Below, one piece after another: positions 44,594 to 56,678 of a stretch of 64,000 nt of DNA; the stretch's first letter is position 1, and each line of letters opens with the position of its first letter. The position numbers were made by a program, and so were the translations under genes. The DNA lies in the NCBI RefSeq assembly GCF_014041935.1, contig NZ_CP059491.1:2914001-2978000 (forward strand), in the 5' to 3' direction. This stretch comes from Gordonia jinghuaiqii. Its GTDB lineage: Bacteria; Actinomycetota; Actinomycetes; Mycobacteriales; Mycobacteriaceae. The notes under the pieces are model-generated. The model had not been told where the DNA came from. It was given only the letters and a program-made list of their open reading frames with translations, and did no database searches.

Positions 44594-44971
44594 TCACTCG
44601 CTCTCTGCGGTGTCGCGCGCCTGTACCGGACCACATCGGCCGGGCGGATCCAGCGAGATGCCGTACACCTCACGGGTGCCGCCGAGCGGGACCAGCGTCA
44701 CCGCCATCTCGATGCCCGGCTCGAAACGAACCGCGGTGCCGGCCGGGATGTCGAGGCGACGACCGTGCGCGGCGGCACGATCGAACTCGAGCGCGGGGTT
44801 CGACTGCGGGAAGTGGACATGACTGCCGACCTGCACGGGCCGGTCACCGGAATTGACCACGGCCAGCTCGACGGTGTCGGCGCCGGCGTTCAACTCGATG
44901 GTCCCCTCGGCGGGGATCACCTCACCGGGGACGAGCGACGATCGCGGGCCGGTGGACGGCATACCCGACAT
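44594..44971 (-). CDS. ureB: Urease beta subunit UreB
   Basis: A 125-residue structural subunit of the urease heterotrimer. The family core is visible in [40 protein letters not shown] and [19 protein letters not shown]; the last stretch is Cys-containing and variable. The ATG at 44971 has AGAGGA six bases upstream, which decides it over 44992 and 45007. A 96-base gap separates it from ureA, unlike the overlap seen in mycobacteria. Confidence 0.95.
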   Translation of the reverse strand: MSGMPSTGPRSSLVPGEVIPAEGTIELNAGADTVELAVVNSGDRPVQVGSHVHFPQSNPALEFDRAAAHGRRLDIPAGTAVRFEPGIEMAVTLVPLGGTREVYGISLDPPGRCGPVQARDTAESE

Positions 44972-45067
44972 CTCGGTCCTCTCTGATGACATGCGGTGCG
45001 TCGGCACGGCGGGGATGGGTCGGGGGACGAGGAGGACGGTGGTGCAGTTCGCCGGAGTCGATCGGGC

Positions 45068-45370
45068 TCACGCGATCGGATCGTGCACGGTCACCAGTTT
45101 GGTGCCGTCGGGGAACGTCGCCTCGACCTGCACGTCGGGCAGCATCTCCGGGACGCCGTCCATGACGTCGTCGCGGCCGAGCACCTCACGCCCCGAGGTC
45201 ATCAACTCCGCGACGGACCTCCCGTCCCGCGCCCCCTCGAGGACGTGGTCGGTGATCAGCGCGATCGACTCCGGATGGTTGAGCTTGAGTCCGCGCGCCT
45301 GCCGCCGCCGGGCGAGTTCGGCCGCGTAGGAGATCAACAGCCGTTCTTGTTCATGGGGCGACAATCGCAC
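45068..45370 (-). CDS. ureA: Urease gamma subunit UreA
   Basis: A 100-residue gamma subunit; the usual length is 100. It reads [26 protein letters not shown], then [51 protein letters not shown] and the terminal TVHDPI, all standard. The start is a GTG at 45370, with GAGGAG eight bases upstream. The frame is open to 45592, but that Arg-rich extension has no counterpart in UreA proteins. First gene of the urease operon. Confidence 0.97.
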   Translation of the reverse strand: MRLSPHEQERLLISYAAELARRRQARGLKLNHPESIALITDHVLEGARDGRSVAELMTSGREVLGRDDVMDGVPEMLPDVQVEATFPDGTKLVTVHDPIA

Positions 45371-45627
45371 CGGTATCGCTCCTCGAGGATGTGGTCGGCC
45401 GGACGGTCGGTCGGATGGACGCCGCCGTTGAGTCGGTGTCATCCTGCCACGACATCTCAGCCGCGGCTCGGCAACCTCCCCGGCCCTACCATCCGCTCCC
45501 GCGCGGCGTGGCCGGTCGGTGAGACCGCCACCGCACGAAGAGAGTTCGACGAGCCGGCCGGCGGTGTTCGGAGCGTGCGAGTCCTGCCCCAAAGACCGTG
45601 GGCGTCAGCGACTTTCCGGCTCCGCGC

Positions 45628-46050
45628 TCACGTGGCGTCGATGTTCTGCAGCCGCACCTGGGTTTTGGCGAGCAACTTGCCGTCCTGTTCGACCATGTCG
45701 ACGGCCCACAGCTGCTGGCGACGTCCGCGGTGGATCGGCGTCGAGGTGGCGGTGACGGTGCCCGAGCCGACCGAACGCAGGAAGTCGGTGTTGTTGTTGA
45801 CGCCGACGGCGGTCCCACCGATGCCGGTGTCCTGCAACCACAGGAACGCACTCATGCTCGCGACACTCTCACCGATCGCGCAGTAGACGCCACCGTGGAC
45901 GATGCCGAAGGGCTGGTGATGCCTCTCGGTGATGGTCATCGTGGCCACGATCCGATCGGGCCCGGCTTCGACGACCTCGAGACCGAGGACCCCGTCGAGC
46001 CCCTTGCCGACTGAGCCCGCGAAGATCTCGTCCGTGTTGTTCGCTGTCAT
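45628..46050 (-). CDS. PaaI-family hotdog thioesterase (Rv1847-like)
   Basis: A 140-residue acyl-CoA thioesterase-like protein corresponding by position and sequence to M. tuberculosis Rv1847. The signature is GIVHGGVYCAIGESVASMSA, followed by VGVNNNTDFLRSVGSGTVTATSTPIHRGRRQQLW. In this family the Glu/Asp in the helix (GES) serves catalysis. The substrate is not known, although menaquinone-pathway DHNA-CoA thioesterases have this fold. The ATG at 46050 faces blaI across a 400-base region with a candidate iron box. It is followed after 257 bases by ureA on the same strand. Confidence 0.88.
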   Translation of the reverse strand: MTANNTDEIFAGSVGKGLDGVLGLEVVEAGPDRIVATMTITERHHQPFGIVHGGVYCAIGESVASMSAFLWLQDTGIGGTAVGVNNNTDFLRSVGSGTVTATSTPIHRGRRQQLWAVDMVEQDGKLLAKTQVRLQNIDAT

Positions 46051-46450
46051 GCGCTCAACAGTGACATATGGGGTCGACAGCGGCAGACGGGGTCGACAGC
46101 GGTATGGGGGATGACGGCAGGGTGTCGCCGCAATCGGCGGCGCCGGCCGGGAGCGGGAACTTTGAGGCCCGGTTCCGCCGTTGTGTGTCTCGAGGGGTCG
46201 AGAGACCGGAAGACCCCGCACCTCAGGTGAGATGCGGGGCCCTCCGCGGCGTGGACCGGGGGTCTCTGCAGCCCTCAGGACTCTCGCTCGGTCCGACGTG
46301 AGACTTAATGTAGGCTAGCCTTACCAACATGTCAAGCGCAGCGAGGAAAGACCACGTGGGAGCCGGGTTCGGTTGCTCCGAGGCCGCAATTCACAACTGG
46401 CCGGACCCAACCGGGGAGCCGACCGACAATCTGGGAGGCACAGCAGTAAA
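46051..46450. other. 400-base intergenic region between thioesterase and blaI
   Basis: No credible gene is seen. It contains a hairpin CCCCGCA/TGCGGGG at 46214-46239 with a 12-base loop, and the iron-box-like sequence described separately at 46305-46323. Between about 46331 and 46450, an ATG-led frame (46373) joins blaI in frame, but lacks a ribosome-binding site and family similarity. Both flanking genes are transcribed away from here, so both promoters should lie inside. Confidence 0.6.
46305..46323. promoter_or_regulatory. Candidate IdeR/DtxR iron box
   Basis: TTAATGTAGGCTAGCCTTA agrees at 14 of 19 positions with the IdeR/DtxR consensus TTAGGTTAGGCTAACCTAA, including the central TAGGCTA. 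It lies 128 bases before the blaI start and 255 bases before the thioesterase start. If functional, it would place the BlaI/M56 pair or the thioesterase and possibly urease genes under iron control. Confidence 0.55.
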
Positions 46451-46849
46451 ATGCGAAAGATGAATGGGCTGGGTGACCTCGAGCGAGCTGTGATGGACAC
46501 ACTGTGGGCGAGTTCCTCCCCGCAGACGGTCCGGCAGGTCCACGCCGAGCTGTCTCGCGATCGGTCGCTCGCCTACACGACGGTCATGACGGTGCTGCAA
46601 CGGCTCGCCAAGAAGAATCTCGTCACCCAGATCCGTGACGACCGCGCACACAAGTACGTGCCCACGCATCCGCGCGAGGACCTCGTCGCCAGCCTGATGG
46701 TGGACGCCCTCAGCGAGGCCGATGCTCCGGGATCGCGGCACGCGGCACTCGTGTCGTTCGTCGGACGTGTCGGGGCCGACGAGGCCGCCGCCCTCCGTTC
46801 AGCCCTCGATGAACTCGAAGCCGCGCGAGGAACGGCCGAGACCGGTTAG
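46451..46849 (+). CDS. blaI: BlaI-family transcriptional repressor
   Basis: A 132-residue winged-helix repressor orthologous to M. tuberculosis BlaI (Rv1846c), which controls the beta-lactamase and ATP synthase genes there. The DNA-binding domain is LGDLERAVMDTLWASSSPQTVRQVH with YTTVMTVLQRLAKKNLV, nearly identical to the mycobacterial protein. The C-terminal helices form the dimer interface and carry the protease-sensitive region. I choose the ATG at 46451, 12 bases after GGGAGG; an ATG at 46460 is an alternative. The M56 protease that would inactivate it follows after 45 bases. Confidence 0.93.
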   Translation: MRKMNGLGDLERAVMDTLWASSSPQTVRQVHAELSRDRSLAYTTVMTVLQRLAKKNLVTQIRDDRAHKYVPTHPREDLVASLMVDALSEADAPGSRHAALVSFVGRVGADEAAALRSALDELEAARGTAETG

Positions 46850-46894
46850 ATTCGCGGCGTACACCCACCAGCCCGGCTTTGAGGAAATCACCAG

Positions 46895-47848
46895 ATGACC
46901 GCCTTGCTCTTCGGCATCGTCAGCCTGGTGCTCGCCGGCCCCGCACCCGAGGCACTGTCACGGGCACGATGGCCCATCCGAGCGCCACGCGCGGCGATGA
47001 CGCTGTGGCAGGCCATCGCGCTGGCCGCCGTGTTGTCGGCGTTCAGCTGCGGCCTCGCGATCGCGGCGAACATCCTCACCATCGGCGCCGACGGCAAACC
47101 CACCACCCATCCGCTGCGTGAGATCGAACGCCTCGGACTCCCGCTGTGGCTCGTCTGCGTCGGCGTGTTCATCCTCACCCTGTTGGTCGGCGCCCGGCTG
47201 TTCTTCACCGTCATCCGCGTCGGCCTGCGCACCCGGGCTCGCCGCAAGGCCCACCGCCAGCTCATCGACATCCTCGATCGGTGCGACCGCACCGCCGACG
47301 CCGACGACCCGCTCTACGCACGAGACGTCCGCATGATCGACGTCGAACAACCACTCGCCTACTGCCTGCCCGGCCTGCGTCAGCGGGTCGTCGTGAGCGA
47401 GGGCGTGGTGCAGCGCCTCACCCGCGACGAACTCGTCGCGGTGATCGCACACGAACGCGCCCACCTGCGCGCCCGGCACGATCTCGTCCTCGAGGCCTTC
47501 ATCGCACTGCACGAGGCCTTCCCGCGGTTCGTCCGCTCCAGCTCGGCGCTCGGCGCCACCGAGTTGCTGGTCGAGGCGCTCGCCGACGACCAGGCCGTTC
47601 GCGCCACCGCCCCCACGACCCTGGGTCGTGCGCTCGTGGCGTGCGCGGACGCTGTCGCGCCGCGCGGCGCGATGGCCGTCGGCGGCCCCACCACGCTGAC
47701 CCGTGTGCACCGGCTGCGCGACGACCGCCCCACCCGCGGCATCGCCGTCGGCGCCTATTGCGCGGCCGCCGCCATCCTCGTGCTGCCGACTCTCGCGGTC
47801 GCCGTCCCGTGGCTGACCGAACTCAACCGCCTGATGTCGGCGTTCTAG
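46895..47848 (+). CDS. M56-family membrane metalloprotease (BlaR1-like, Rv1845c type)
   Basis: A 317-residue membrane protease of the BlaR1/MecR1 type, without the penicillin-binding sensor domain. There are four membrane segments, two early (LLFGIVSLVLAGP and AIALAAVLSAFSCGLAIA), one near residues 85-105, and one at the C-terminus. The zinc site is IAHERAHLRARHD (HExxH, about residues 189-193), with a downstream EALADDQAV supplying the third ligand. Its role is cleaving BlaI in response to cell-wall beta-lactam stress. Immediately downstream of blaI. Confidence 0.9.
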   Translation: MTALLFGIVSLVLAGPAPEALSRARWPIRAPRAAMTLWQAIALAAVLSAFSCGLAIAANILTIGADGKPTTHPLREIERLGLPLWLVCVGVFILTLLVGARLFFTVIRVGLRTRARRKAHRQLIDILDRCDRTADADDPLYARDVRMIDVEQPLAYCLPGLRQRVVVSEGVVQRLTRDELVAVIAHERAHLRARHDLVLEAFIALHEAFPRFVRSSSALGATELLVEALADDQAVRATAPTTLGRALVACADAVAPRGAMAVGGPTTLTRVHRLRDDRPTRGIAVGAYCAAAAILVLPTLAVAVPWLTELNRLMSAF

Positions 47849-47941
47849 GGCGACGCAGCCCACTCCCCGGGCCGCACACCGTTTTTGCTCACACTTCGAG
47901 GCCGATCACCGGGTCGGACACGAAGGCAATAGGCTGTCGGC

Positions 47942-50846
<2,905 letters not shown>

Positions 50847-50847
50847 C

Positions 50848-52314
50848 GTGGAGATCCTGCTGCTGGTCGCCGGCCTCGTCGGTTTCGTCGCACTGACGCT
50901 GGGCACCGCGCTGTTCGTCGCGGCCGAGTTCTCGTTGACCGCGCTCGAGCGGTCCACCATCACCGCCGACGTCTCCCACCGGGGCGACCGGCGCGCCCGC
51001 ATGGTGCAGCGCGCGCACTCCACCCTGTCGTTCCAGCTCTCGGGCGCCCAGCTCGGTATCACCATCACCACGCTGATCACCGGCTACATCGCCGAGCCGG
51101 TCCTGGCCCGCATCATCAAACCGCCGCTGGCCGCTGTGGGTGTCAGCGAATCGGTGGCCTCGGCGACCTCGCTGATCCTCGCGCTCGTGATCGCGACCTC
51201 GCTGTCGATGGTCCTGGGCGAGCTGATCCCCAAGAACCTCGCGATCGCGCGACCGCTGGCGGTGGCGCGTGCGACGGCCGGACCGATGACGGTGTTCTCC
51301 GCGGTGTTCCGCTGGGCGATCAACGGGCTCAACGGGTCCGCGAACTGGATCGTGCGCCGGTTCGGGATCGAACCCACCGACGAGCTCGCCTCGGCCCGCT
51401 CACCGCAGGAACTGGTGTCCCTGGTGCGCAACTCGGCCAGACGCGGCGCCCTCGACGAACAGACCGCGACGCTCGTGGACCGTTCGCTGCGATTCGGTGA
51501 ACTGACCGCGGAGGACCTGATGACCCCGCGCGTCACCATCGACTGTCTCGACCGCGCCGACACCGTGCGCGATCTGGTGATGGCGTCGTCGCGGACAGGC
51601 CACTCCCGGTTCCCGGTCGTCACCGACGGCGACCTCGACGACCTCGTCGGCGTCGTGCACATCAAACAGGCGTTCACCGTCGCGCCGGAGAAGCAGGCCA
51701 TCACCTCGGTCACGTCGATCGCGCGGCCGGTGCCCCGGGTACCGGCCAGCCTCGACGGTGATGCGCTGATGGAACGCATCCGCGCCGACGGCATGGAACT
51801 GTGTGTCGTGATCGACGAGTACGGCGGCACCGCGGGCATCGTCACCACCGAGGACCTCATCGAGGAGATCCTCGGCGACGTCACCGACGAACACGACGAC
51901 GAACGCGCCGATGTCGCCGTGGACGGCAACGGCTACCTGTGCGCCGGGCTGCTGCGCATCGACGAGTTGTACGACGCGATCGGATATCACGCTCCCGACG
52001 GTCCGTACGACACGCTCGGTGGACTCGTGATGTATTGCCTGGGTCGCATCCCGGTCGTCGACGACACGGTCGACCTGCCTCGGCGGTCTCCCGTCAGCGA
52101 CTCCGACGACGACACCCCGGAATCTCCGGACGATCTTCCCGAAATCACCTGGCGGGCGACGGTCGCGCAGATGGACGGTCGCCGCGTCGATGTGGTTTCG
52201 CTCCGCCCGGCACCCGACGGTGGACCACCCCCGCAGGTCGCGACATCGGACACCGGCGCGACCGAACCGGACGGGCCGCGCGCGTCCGGAGAGTCGGGAG
52301 CCGATCGTGGGTGA
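50848..52314 (+). CDS. CNNM/CBS-domain hemolysin-like protein with CorC domain (Rv1842c-like)
   Basis: A 488-residue membrane protein of the CorC/HlyC/CNNM group. The DUF21 transmembrane part covers about residues 1-190 (LLVAGLVGFVALTLGTALFVAAEFSLTALER and SATSLILALVIATSLSMVLGELIPKNLAI). Two CBS domains follow (VMASSRTGHSRFPVV and ELCVVIDEYGGTAGIVTTEDLIEEILG), then a CorC_HlyC-type C-terminal domain and a Pro/Asp-rich tail. Family members are linked to magnesium or cobalt efflux; haemolysin is a legacy name. GTG start one base after guaB1. Overlaps the next gene by eight bases. Confidence 0.9.
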   Translation: MEILLLVAGLVGFVALTLGTALFVAAEFSLTALERSTITADVSHRGDRRARMVQRAHSTLSFQLSGAQLGITITTLITGYIAEPVLARIIKPPLAAVGVSESVASATSLILALVIATSLSMVLGELIPKNLAIARPLAVARATAGPMTVFSAVFRWAINGLNGSANWIVRRFGIEPTDELASARSPQELVSLVRNSARRGALDEQTATLVDRSLRFGELTAEDLMTPRVTIDCLDRADTVRDLVMASSRTGHSRFPVVTDGDLDDLVGVVHIKQAFTVAPEKQAITSVTSIARPVPRVPASLDGDALMERIRADGMELCVVIDEYGGTAGIVTTEDLIEEILGDVTDEHDDERADVAVDGNGYLCAGLLRIDELYDAIGYHAPDGPYDTLGGLVMYCLGRIPVVDDTVDLPRRSPVSDSDDDTPESPDDLPEITWRATVAQMDGRRVDVVSLRPAPDGGPPPQVATSDTGATEPDGPRASGESGADRG

Positions 52315-53380
52315 TCTGTGGGCGGTCGTGCTGGCCGTCGTCCTCCTCGCCGGCAACGCGTTCTTCGTCGGCGCCGAGTTCTCCCTGATCTCCGCGCGCC
52401 GCGACCGGCTCGAGGCGTTGGCCCAGAGCGGGAAGAATCGCGCCCGCACCGTGATCCACGCCGGCGAGCACCTGTCGCTGATGCTGGCAGGCGCCCAGCT
52501 GGGCATCACGATCTGTTCGATCCTGCTCGGCCGGGTGGGCGAGCCCGCGGTCGCCCACCTCATCGAGGCGCCGCTGCATCTTCTGCACGTGCCCGACGCA
52601 CTGCTGCACCCGATCGCCTTCGCGATCGCGTTGTCGCTGGTCGTCGTCTTGCACATCCTGATCGGCGAGATGGTGCCCAAGAACATCGCGCTGGCCGGGC
52701 CGGAATCGGCGGCGATGCTGCTCGTTCCGGTGCACCTGGTGTTCATCCGCCTGGTCCGCCCCCTGATCGCCTTCTACAACTGGACGGCGAACATCTCGCT
52801 GCGCCTGATGCGCGTGGAACCCAAGGACGAGCTCGAGTCCACGGTGTCCCTGGGCGAACTCGCGGAGATGCTCGGCGAGTCCAAGCAGGAAGGTCTGATC
52901 GACGCCGAGGAGCACGAGCGCCTGACACGTGCGCTGCACTCGATCGGCCGCACGGTCACCGAGGTGATGATCCCGCTGGATCAGATGCGCAGTGTCGGCG
53001 TGCAGGTGTCCGGGTCCGGCGGCATCGGGCCGACTCTCGGCGCGGTGGAGAAGGCCGTCACCGAGACCGGTTTCTCGCGGTTCCCGGTGCGCGGACCCGA
53101 CGGCACGTTCACCGGTTATCTGCATCTCAAGGACGTGCTCGACGAGATCCTCGACGAGCACGTCGGATCGGACACGATCATCGGCATCGACAAGATCCGT
53201 CCGTTGCCGGTCATCGCGTCCACCACGCCGCTCGACGAGGCCACCGGCATCCTGCGCCGCAGCAGCTCGCACCTGGGCGCCGTCGTCGACGACAGCGGCC
53301 GCACCATCGGCATCGTCACGCTGGCGGACCTGGTGGAGGAGTTCGTCGGCAACGTCCGCGACGAGACGCACCGGGTGTGA
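52307..53380 (+). CDS. CNNM/CBS-domain hemolysin-like protein, short form (Rv1841c-like)
   Basis: A 357-residue paralogue of the preceding protein: DUF21 membrane domain (VLAVVLLAGNAFFVGAEFSLISARR, FAIALSLVVVLHILIGEMVPKNIAL) and two CBS domains (TGFSRFPVRG and LGAVVDDSGRTIGIVTLADLVEEFVGNV). It stops directly after the CBS pair, lacking the CorC_HlyC domain found in its partner. The tandem long and short pair matches Rv1842c-Rv1841c, and they may form a heteromer. The GTG start overlaps the upstream stop by eight bases, so translation is coupled. Confidence 0.9.
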   Translation: MGDLWAVVLAVVLLAGNAFFVGAEFSLISARRDRLEALAQSGKNRARTVIHAGEHLSLMLAGAQLGITICSILLGRVGEPAVAHLIEAPLHLLHVPDALLHPIAFAIALSLVVVLHILIGEMVPKNIALAGPESAAMLLVPVHLVFIRLVRPLIAFYNWTANISLRLMRVEPKDELESTVSLGELAEMLGESKQEGLIDAEEHERLTRALHSIGRTVTEVMIPLDQMRSVGVQVSGSGGIGPTLGAVEKAVTETGFSRFPVRGPDGTFTGYLHLKDVLDEILDEHVGSDTIIGIDKIRPLPVIASTTPLDEATGILRRSSSHLGAVVDDSGRTIGIVTLADLVEEFVGNVRDETHRV

Positions 53381-53385
53381 GGGGC

Positions 53386-54270
53386 ATGACCGTCGATCTC
53401 CGGACACCCGGTGCGGTGCTGTCCGGCCCGCAGTGGCGGGCGCGTAGCGAGTCCCATCGCCGCGAGGTCGACGACCTCATCGGCCCCTATCTCGCGGCCC
53501 GTCGTCGCGGCGCGAAACACCCGGTGATCGATTTCCTGTTCACCTACTACTCGTCGCGCCCCGCCCATGTGCTGCGCTGGCATCCCGGCTACGGGGTGCT
53601 GCTCGACGACGCCGAGGAGTTCCTGTCCCTGACCGGATACGAACGTCGCGACTCGGGGGTCACCGTCGGGCACAGCTGTCTCCGGCGCCGCGTCGACGCC
53701 CTGACCGCGGCCGTGGATCTTCTCGGGGCGACCGCTGCCCGGCCCGCGCGCCTGGGTTGTTTCGGCCTGCACGAATGGGCCATGGTCTACCGCGCGCAGG
53801 ACACCCGCCACGACGTCCCGCTGCGGCTGGGCCGATCGGGCACCGATGCGGTGGTCGAACAGATGCCGTTGCGCTGCACCCACTTCGATGCGTTCCGGTT
53901 CTTCACCGACCCCGCGCGCCCGCGAAACGAGACCGTCCTGGACCGGGCCACGCAGATCGAGCACGAGCAGCCGGGCTGCCTGCACGCCACGATGGACCTC
54001 TACCGCTACTGCTTCACCCTCGCCCCGCTCATCCCGAGCGACCTGACCCTCGAGTGTTTCGCGCTGGCATTGCGTGCCCGCGACCTCGACATGCGGGCGA
54101 GCCCGTATGACCTGCGCGACCTCGGCTACCACCCGGTGCCGATCGAGACCCCCGCCGGCCGGGCCGAGTATGTCCGGGAACAGGCACGGATCGCCGACGA
54201 CGGTGCGGTGCTGCGGGAGCGGCTGCGCGAGAACTGCACCGACCTGCTCCACGCCGCCCGCCACACGTGA
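53386..54270 (+). CDS. Conserved protein, annotated in relatives as 3-methyladenine DNA glycosylase
   Basis: A 294-residue protein. Recognisable stretches are HPVIDFLFTYYSSRPAHVLRWHPGYGV, LGCFGLHEWAMVYR, MPLRCTHFDAFRFFTDPARP and MDLYRYCFTLAPLIPSDLTLECFALA. I recall similar actinobacterial proteins being labelled 3-methyladenine DNA glycosylase, but I see no helix-hairpin-helix or AAG fold motif. The label is therefore weak. Several His, Cys and acidic residues in the conserved blocks could form a metal or catalytic site. The ATG at 53386 is five bases after the CBS gene stop, so it belongs to the same transcript. Confidence 0.72.
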   Translation: MTVDLRTPGAVLSGPQWRARSESHRREVDDLIGPYLAARRRGAKHPVIDFLFTYYSSRPAHVLRWHPGYGVLLDDAEEFLSLTGYERRDSGVTVGHSCLRRRVDALTAAVDLLGATAARPARLGCFGLHEWAMVYRAQDTRHDVPLRLGRSGTDAVVEQMPLRCTHFDAFRFFTDPARPRNETVLDRATQIEHEQPGCLHATMDLYRYCFTLAPLIPSDLTLECFALALRARDLDMRASPYDLRDLGYHPVPIETPAGRAEYVREQARIADDGAVLRERLRENCTDLLHAARHT

Positions 54271-54344
54271 CGCCCACGCGCGTACGGGCGCCCGTTACCG
54301 ACGAGTAGCATGGTTCCGTCGTCATTCGCTCGAGAGAGGCTGCC

Positions 54345-56537
54345 ATGTCGGACCGGATCACCGTCAACGGGTTGCAGGTCGCTACCGTCCTGCACGACTT
54401 CATCAACAACGAGGCGTTGCCCGGGACCGGTGTAGACGCACAAGCGTTCTGGTCCGGCGCCGCGTCGGTGATCGCCGACCTCGCCCCGCGCAACCGTGAA
54501 CTCCTCGCCGTCCGCGACGAGTTGCAGACCGAGATCGACGGCTGGCACCGCGATCACCGGGATGCCGACCTCACGCCCGGCACCGCCGACTTCGACGCCT
54601 ACAAGTCGTTCCTCACCGAGATCGGCTACCTCACCGAGGTGCCCGCCGACTTCCAGATCAGCACCGGCAACGTCGACCGGGAGATCGCCGAGACCGCCGG
54701 CCCGCAGCTCGTGGTGCCGGTCCTCAACGCCCGCTTCGCCCTCAACGCGTCGAACGCCCGCTGGGGTTCGCTCTACGATGCCCTCTACGGCACCGACGCG
54801 ATCCCCGAGACCGACGGCGCCGAGAAGGGCTCGTCGTACAACAAGGTCCGCGGTGACAAGGTCATCGCCTACGCCAAGGACTTCCTCGACAAGGCCGTGC
54901 CGCTCGAGCAGTGCAGCTACACCGACGTGCGGTCCTTCGCCGTCGTCGACAACGCGCTGCAGGTCACGCTCGACGGCGACAAGACCTCGGGCCTCGCCGA
55001 CCCGTCGGCCTTCGTGGGCTACCGCGGCGACGCCGCGTCACCGACGTCGATCCTGCTGCGCAACAACGGACTCCACCTCGACATCGAGATCGATCCGTCC
55101 TCGCCGATCGGTTCCACCGATCCCGCGGGCATCAAGGATGTCGTCGTCGAGTCCGCGATCACCACGATCATGGACTTCGAGGACTCGGTCGCCGCGGTCG
55201 ACGCCGAGGACAAGGTGACCGGCTACCGCAACTGGCTGGGCCTGAACAAGGGCGATCTCGCCGAAGAGGTCTCCAAGGGCGGCAAGACCTTCACCCGCGT
55301 GCTCAACGGCAACCGCGAGTACACCGCCCCCGACGGCACCACGTTCGACCTGCACGGTCGCTCGTTGCTCTTCGTCCGCAACGTCGGACACCTGATGACC
55401 AATGACGCGATCCTCGACGCCGACGGCAACGAGGTGCCCGAGGGCATCCTCGACGGCCTGGTCACGTCGCTGATCGGCATCCACGGCATGTCCGGTGACG
55501 GACTGCAGAACTCGCGGACCGGATCGGTCTACATCGTCAAGCCCAAGATGCACGGCCCCGACGAGGTTGCCTTCACCGTCGAACTGTTCGGTCGTGTCGA
55601 GAAGGTCCTCGGCCTGCCCGAGAACACCCTCAAGGTCGGCATCATGGACGAGGAACGCCGCACCACGGTGAACCTCAAGGCCTGCATCAAGGCAGCCGAG
55701 CAGCGCGTGGTGTTCATCAACACCGGCTTCCTCGACCGCACCGGCGACGAGATCCACACCTCGATGGAGGCGGGTCCGATGGTGCGCAAGGCCGAGATGA
55801 AGCAGCAGACCTGGATCGGCGCGTACGAGAACTTCAACGTCGACACCGGACTGCACGCGGGCCTGCAGCACAAGGCACAGATCGGCAAGGGCATGTGGGC
55901 CATGCCCGACCTGATGGCCGACATGCTGGAGCAGAAGATCGGTCACCCCAAGTCCGGGGCGACCACCGCATGGGTGCCCTCGCCGACTGCGGCGACACTG
56001 CACGCGCTGCACTACCACCTCGTCGACGTCTTCGAACGCCAGGATGAGATCGCCAAGCGCGATCCAGCCACGGTCGACGACATCCTGACCGTTCCCCTTG
56101 CCCCGAAGACCGACTGGTCCGACGAGGAGAAGCAGCAGGAGCTCGACAACAACTGCCAGTCGATCCTGGGTTATGTGGTCCGCTGGATCGACAGCGGGGT
56201 GGGCTGTTCCAAGGTGCCCGACATCCACGACGTGGCTCTGATGGAAGACCGTGCGACCCTGCGGATCTCGAGCCAGCTGCTGGCCAACTGGCTGCGTCAC
56301 GGCATCGTCTCCGAGGCCGACGTCGTCGCCTCACTGGAGCGAATGGCGCCGGTCGTCGACCGCCAGAACTCCGGCGATCCGACCTATCGCCCGCTGGCCC
56401 CCGACTTCGACTCCAACATCGCCTTCCAGGCGGCCAAGGAATTGATCCTCGAGGGCACGACGCAGCCGAGCGGCTACACCGAGCCGATCCTGCACCGGCG
56501 CCGTCGCGAGTACAAGGCTGCCAACCCGGCCGGCTGA
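54345..56537 (+). CDS. glcB: Malate synthase G
   Basis: A 730-residue monomeric malate synthase, condensing glyoxylate with acetyl-CoA in the glyoxylate shunt. The sequence contains [53 protein letters not shown] and [21 protein letters not shown]; the last carries the catalytic Asp known from the M. tuberculosis enzyme (Asp633). The length is normal. Upstream lies a 74-base gap after the glycosylase-like gene, and downstream a strong nested hairpin at 56549. Start at the ATG at 54345. Confidence 0.98.
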   Translation: MSDRITVNGLQVATVLHDFINNEALPGTGVDAQAFWSGAASVIADLAPRNRELLAVRDELQTEIDGWHRDHRDADLTPGTADFDAYKSFLTEIGYLTEVPADFQISTGNVDREIAETAGPQLVVPVLNARFALNASNARWGSLYDALYGTDAIPETDGAEKGSSYNKVRGDKVIAYAKDFLDKAVPLEQCSYTDVRSFAVVDNALQVTLDGDKTSGLADPSAFVGYRGDAASPTSILLRNNGLHLDIEIDPSSPIGSTDPAGIKDVVVESAITTIMDFEDSVAAVDAEDKVTGYRNWLGLNKGDLAEEVSKGGKTFTRVLNGNREYTAPDGTTFDLHGRSLLFVRNVGHLMTNDAILDADGNEVPEGILDGLVTSLIGIHGMSGDGLQNSRTGSVYIVKPKMHGPDEVAFTVELFGRVEKVLGLPENTLKVGIMDEERRTTVNLKACIKAAEQRVVFINTGFLDRTGDEIHTSMEAGPMVRKAEMKQQTWIGAYENFNVDTGLHAGLQHKAQIGKGMWAMPDLMADMLEQKIGHPKSGATTAWVPSPTAATLHALHYHLVDVFERQDEIAKRDPATVDDILTVPLAPKTDWSDEEKQQELDNNCQSILGYVVRWIDSGVGCSKVPDIHDVALMEDRATLRISSQLLANWLRHGIVSEADVVASLERMAPVVDRQNSGDPTYRPLAPDFDSNIAFQAAKELILEGTTQPSGYTEPILHRRRREYKAANPAG

Positions 56538-56548
56538 GTCGCCGGGCA

Positions 56549-56614
56549 GTACGACTGCACGAGTCGATACGACCGTGCCGATCCGCCGAGGATCGGCACG
56601 GCGTATCGTCGTAC
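56549..56614 (+). terminator. Large nested hairpin terminator after glcB
   Basis: A perfect ten-base stem GTGCCGATCC/GGATCGGCAC with a five-base loop (56575-56599) sits inside a second stem CGATACG/CGTATCG (56565-56608). An outer pair GTACGAC/GTCGTAC (56549-56614) adds a third layer. It begins 12 bases after the glcB stop. No U-tract. It should strongly stop or pause transcription before the gene at 56679. Confidence 0.8.
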
Positions 56615-56678
56615 CCTGCGGTGCACCGGACAGAGGTCGGACCAAGAATAGTCGCATCGGTCAGGGAGGGCATCGGCG

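Noticed and set aside
45371..45592. Longer UreA starting at 45592
   Set aside because: UreA proteins are about 100 residues and begin at the MRL/VRL position; a ribosome-binding site supports the GTG at 45370.
53386..54270. Confident call as 3-methyladenine DNA glycosylase
   Set aside because: No helix-hairpin-helix or AAG-type motif was seen; only the annotation habit in relatives supports it, so it is left as a weak label.
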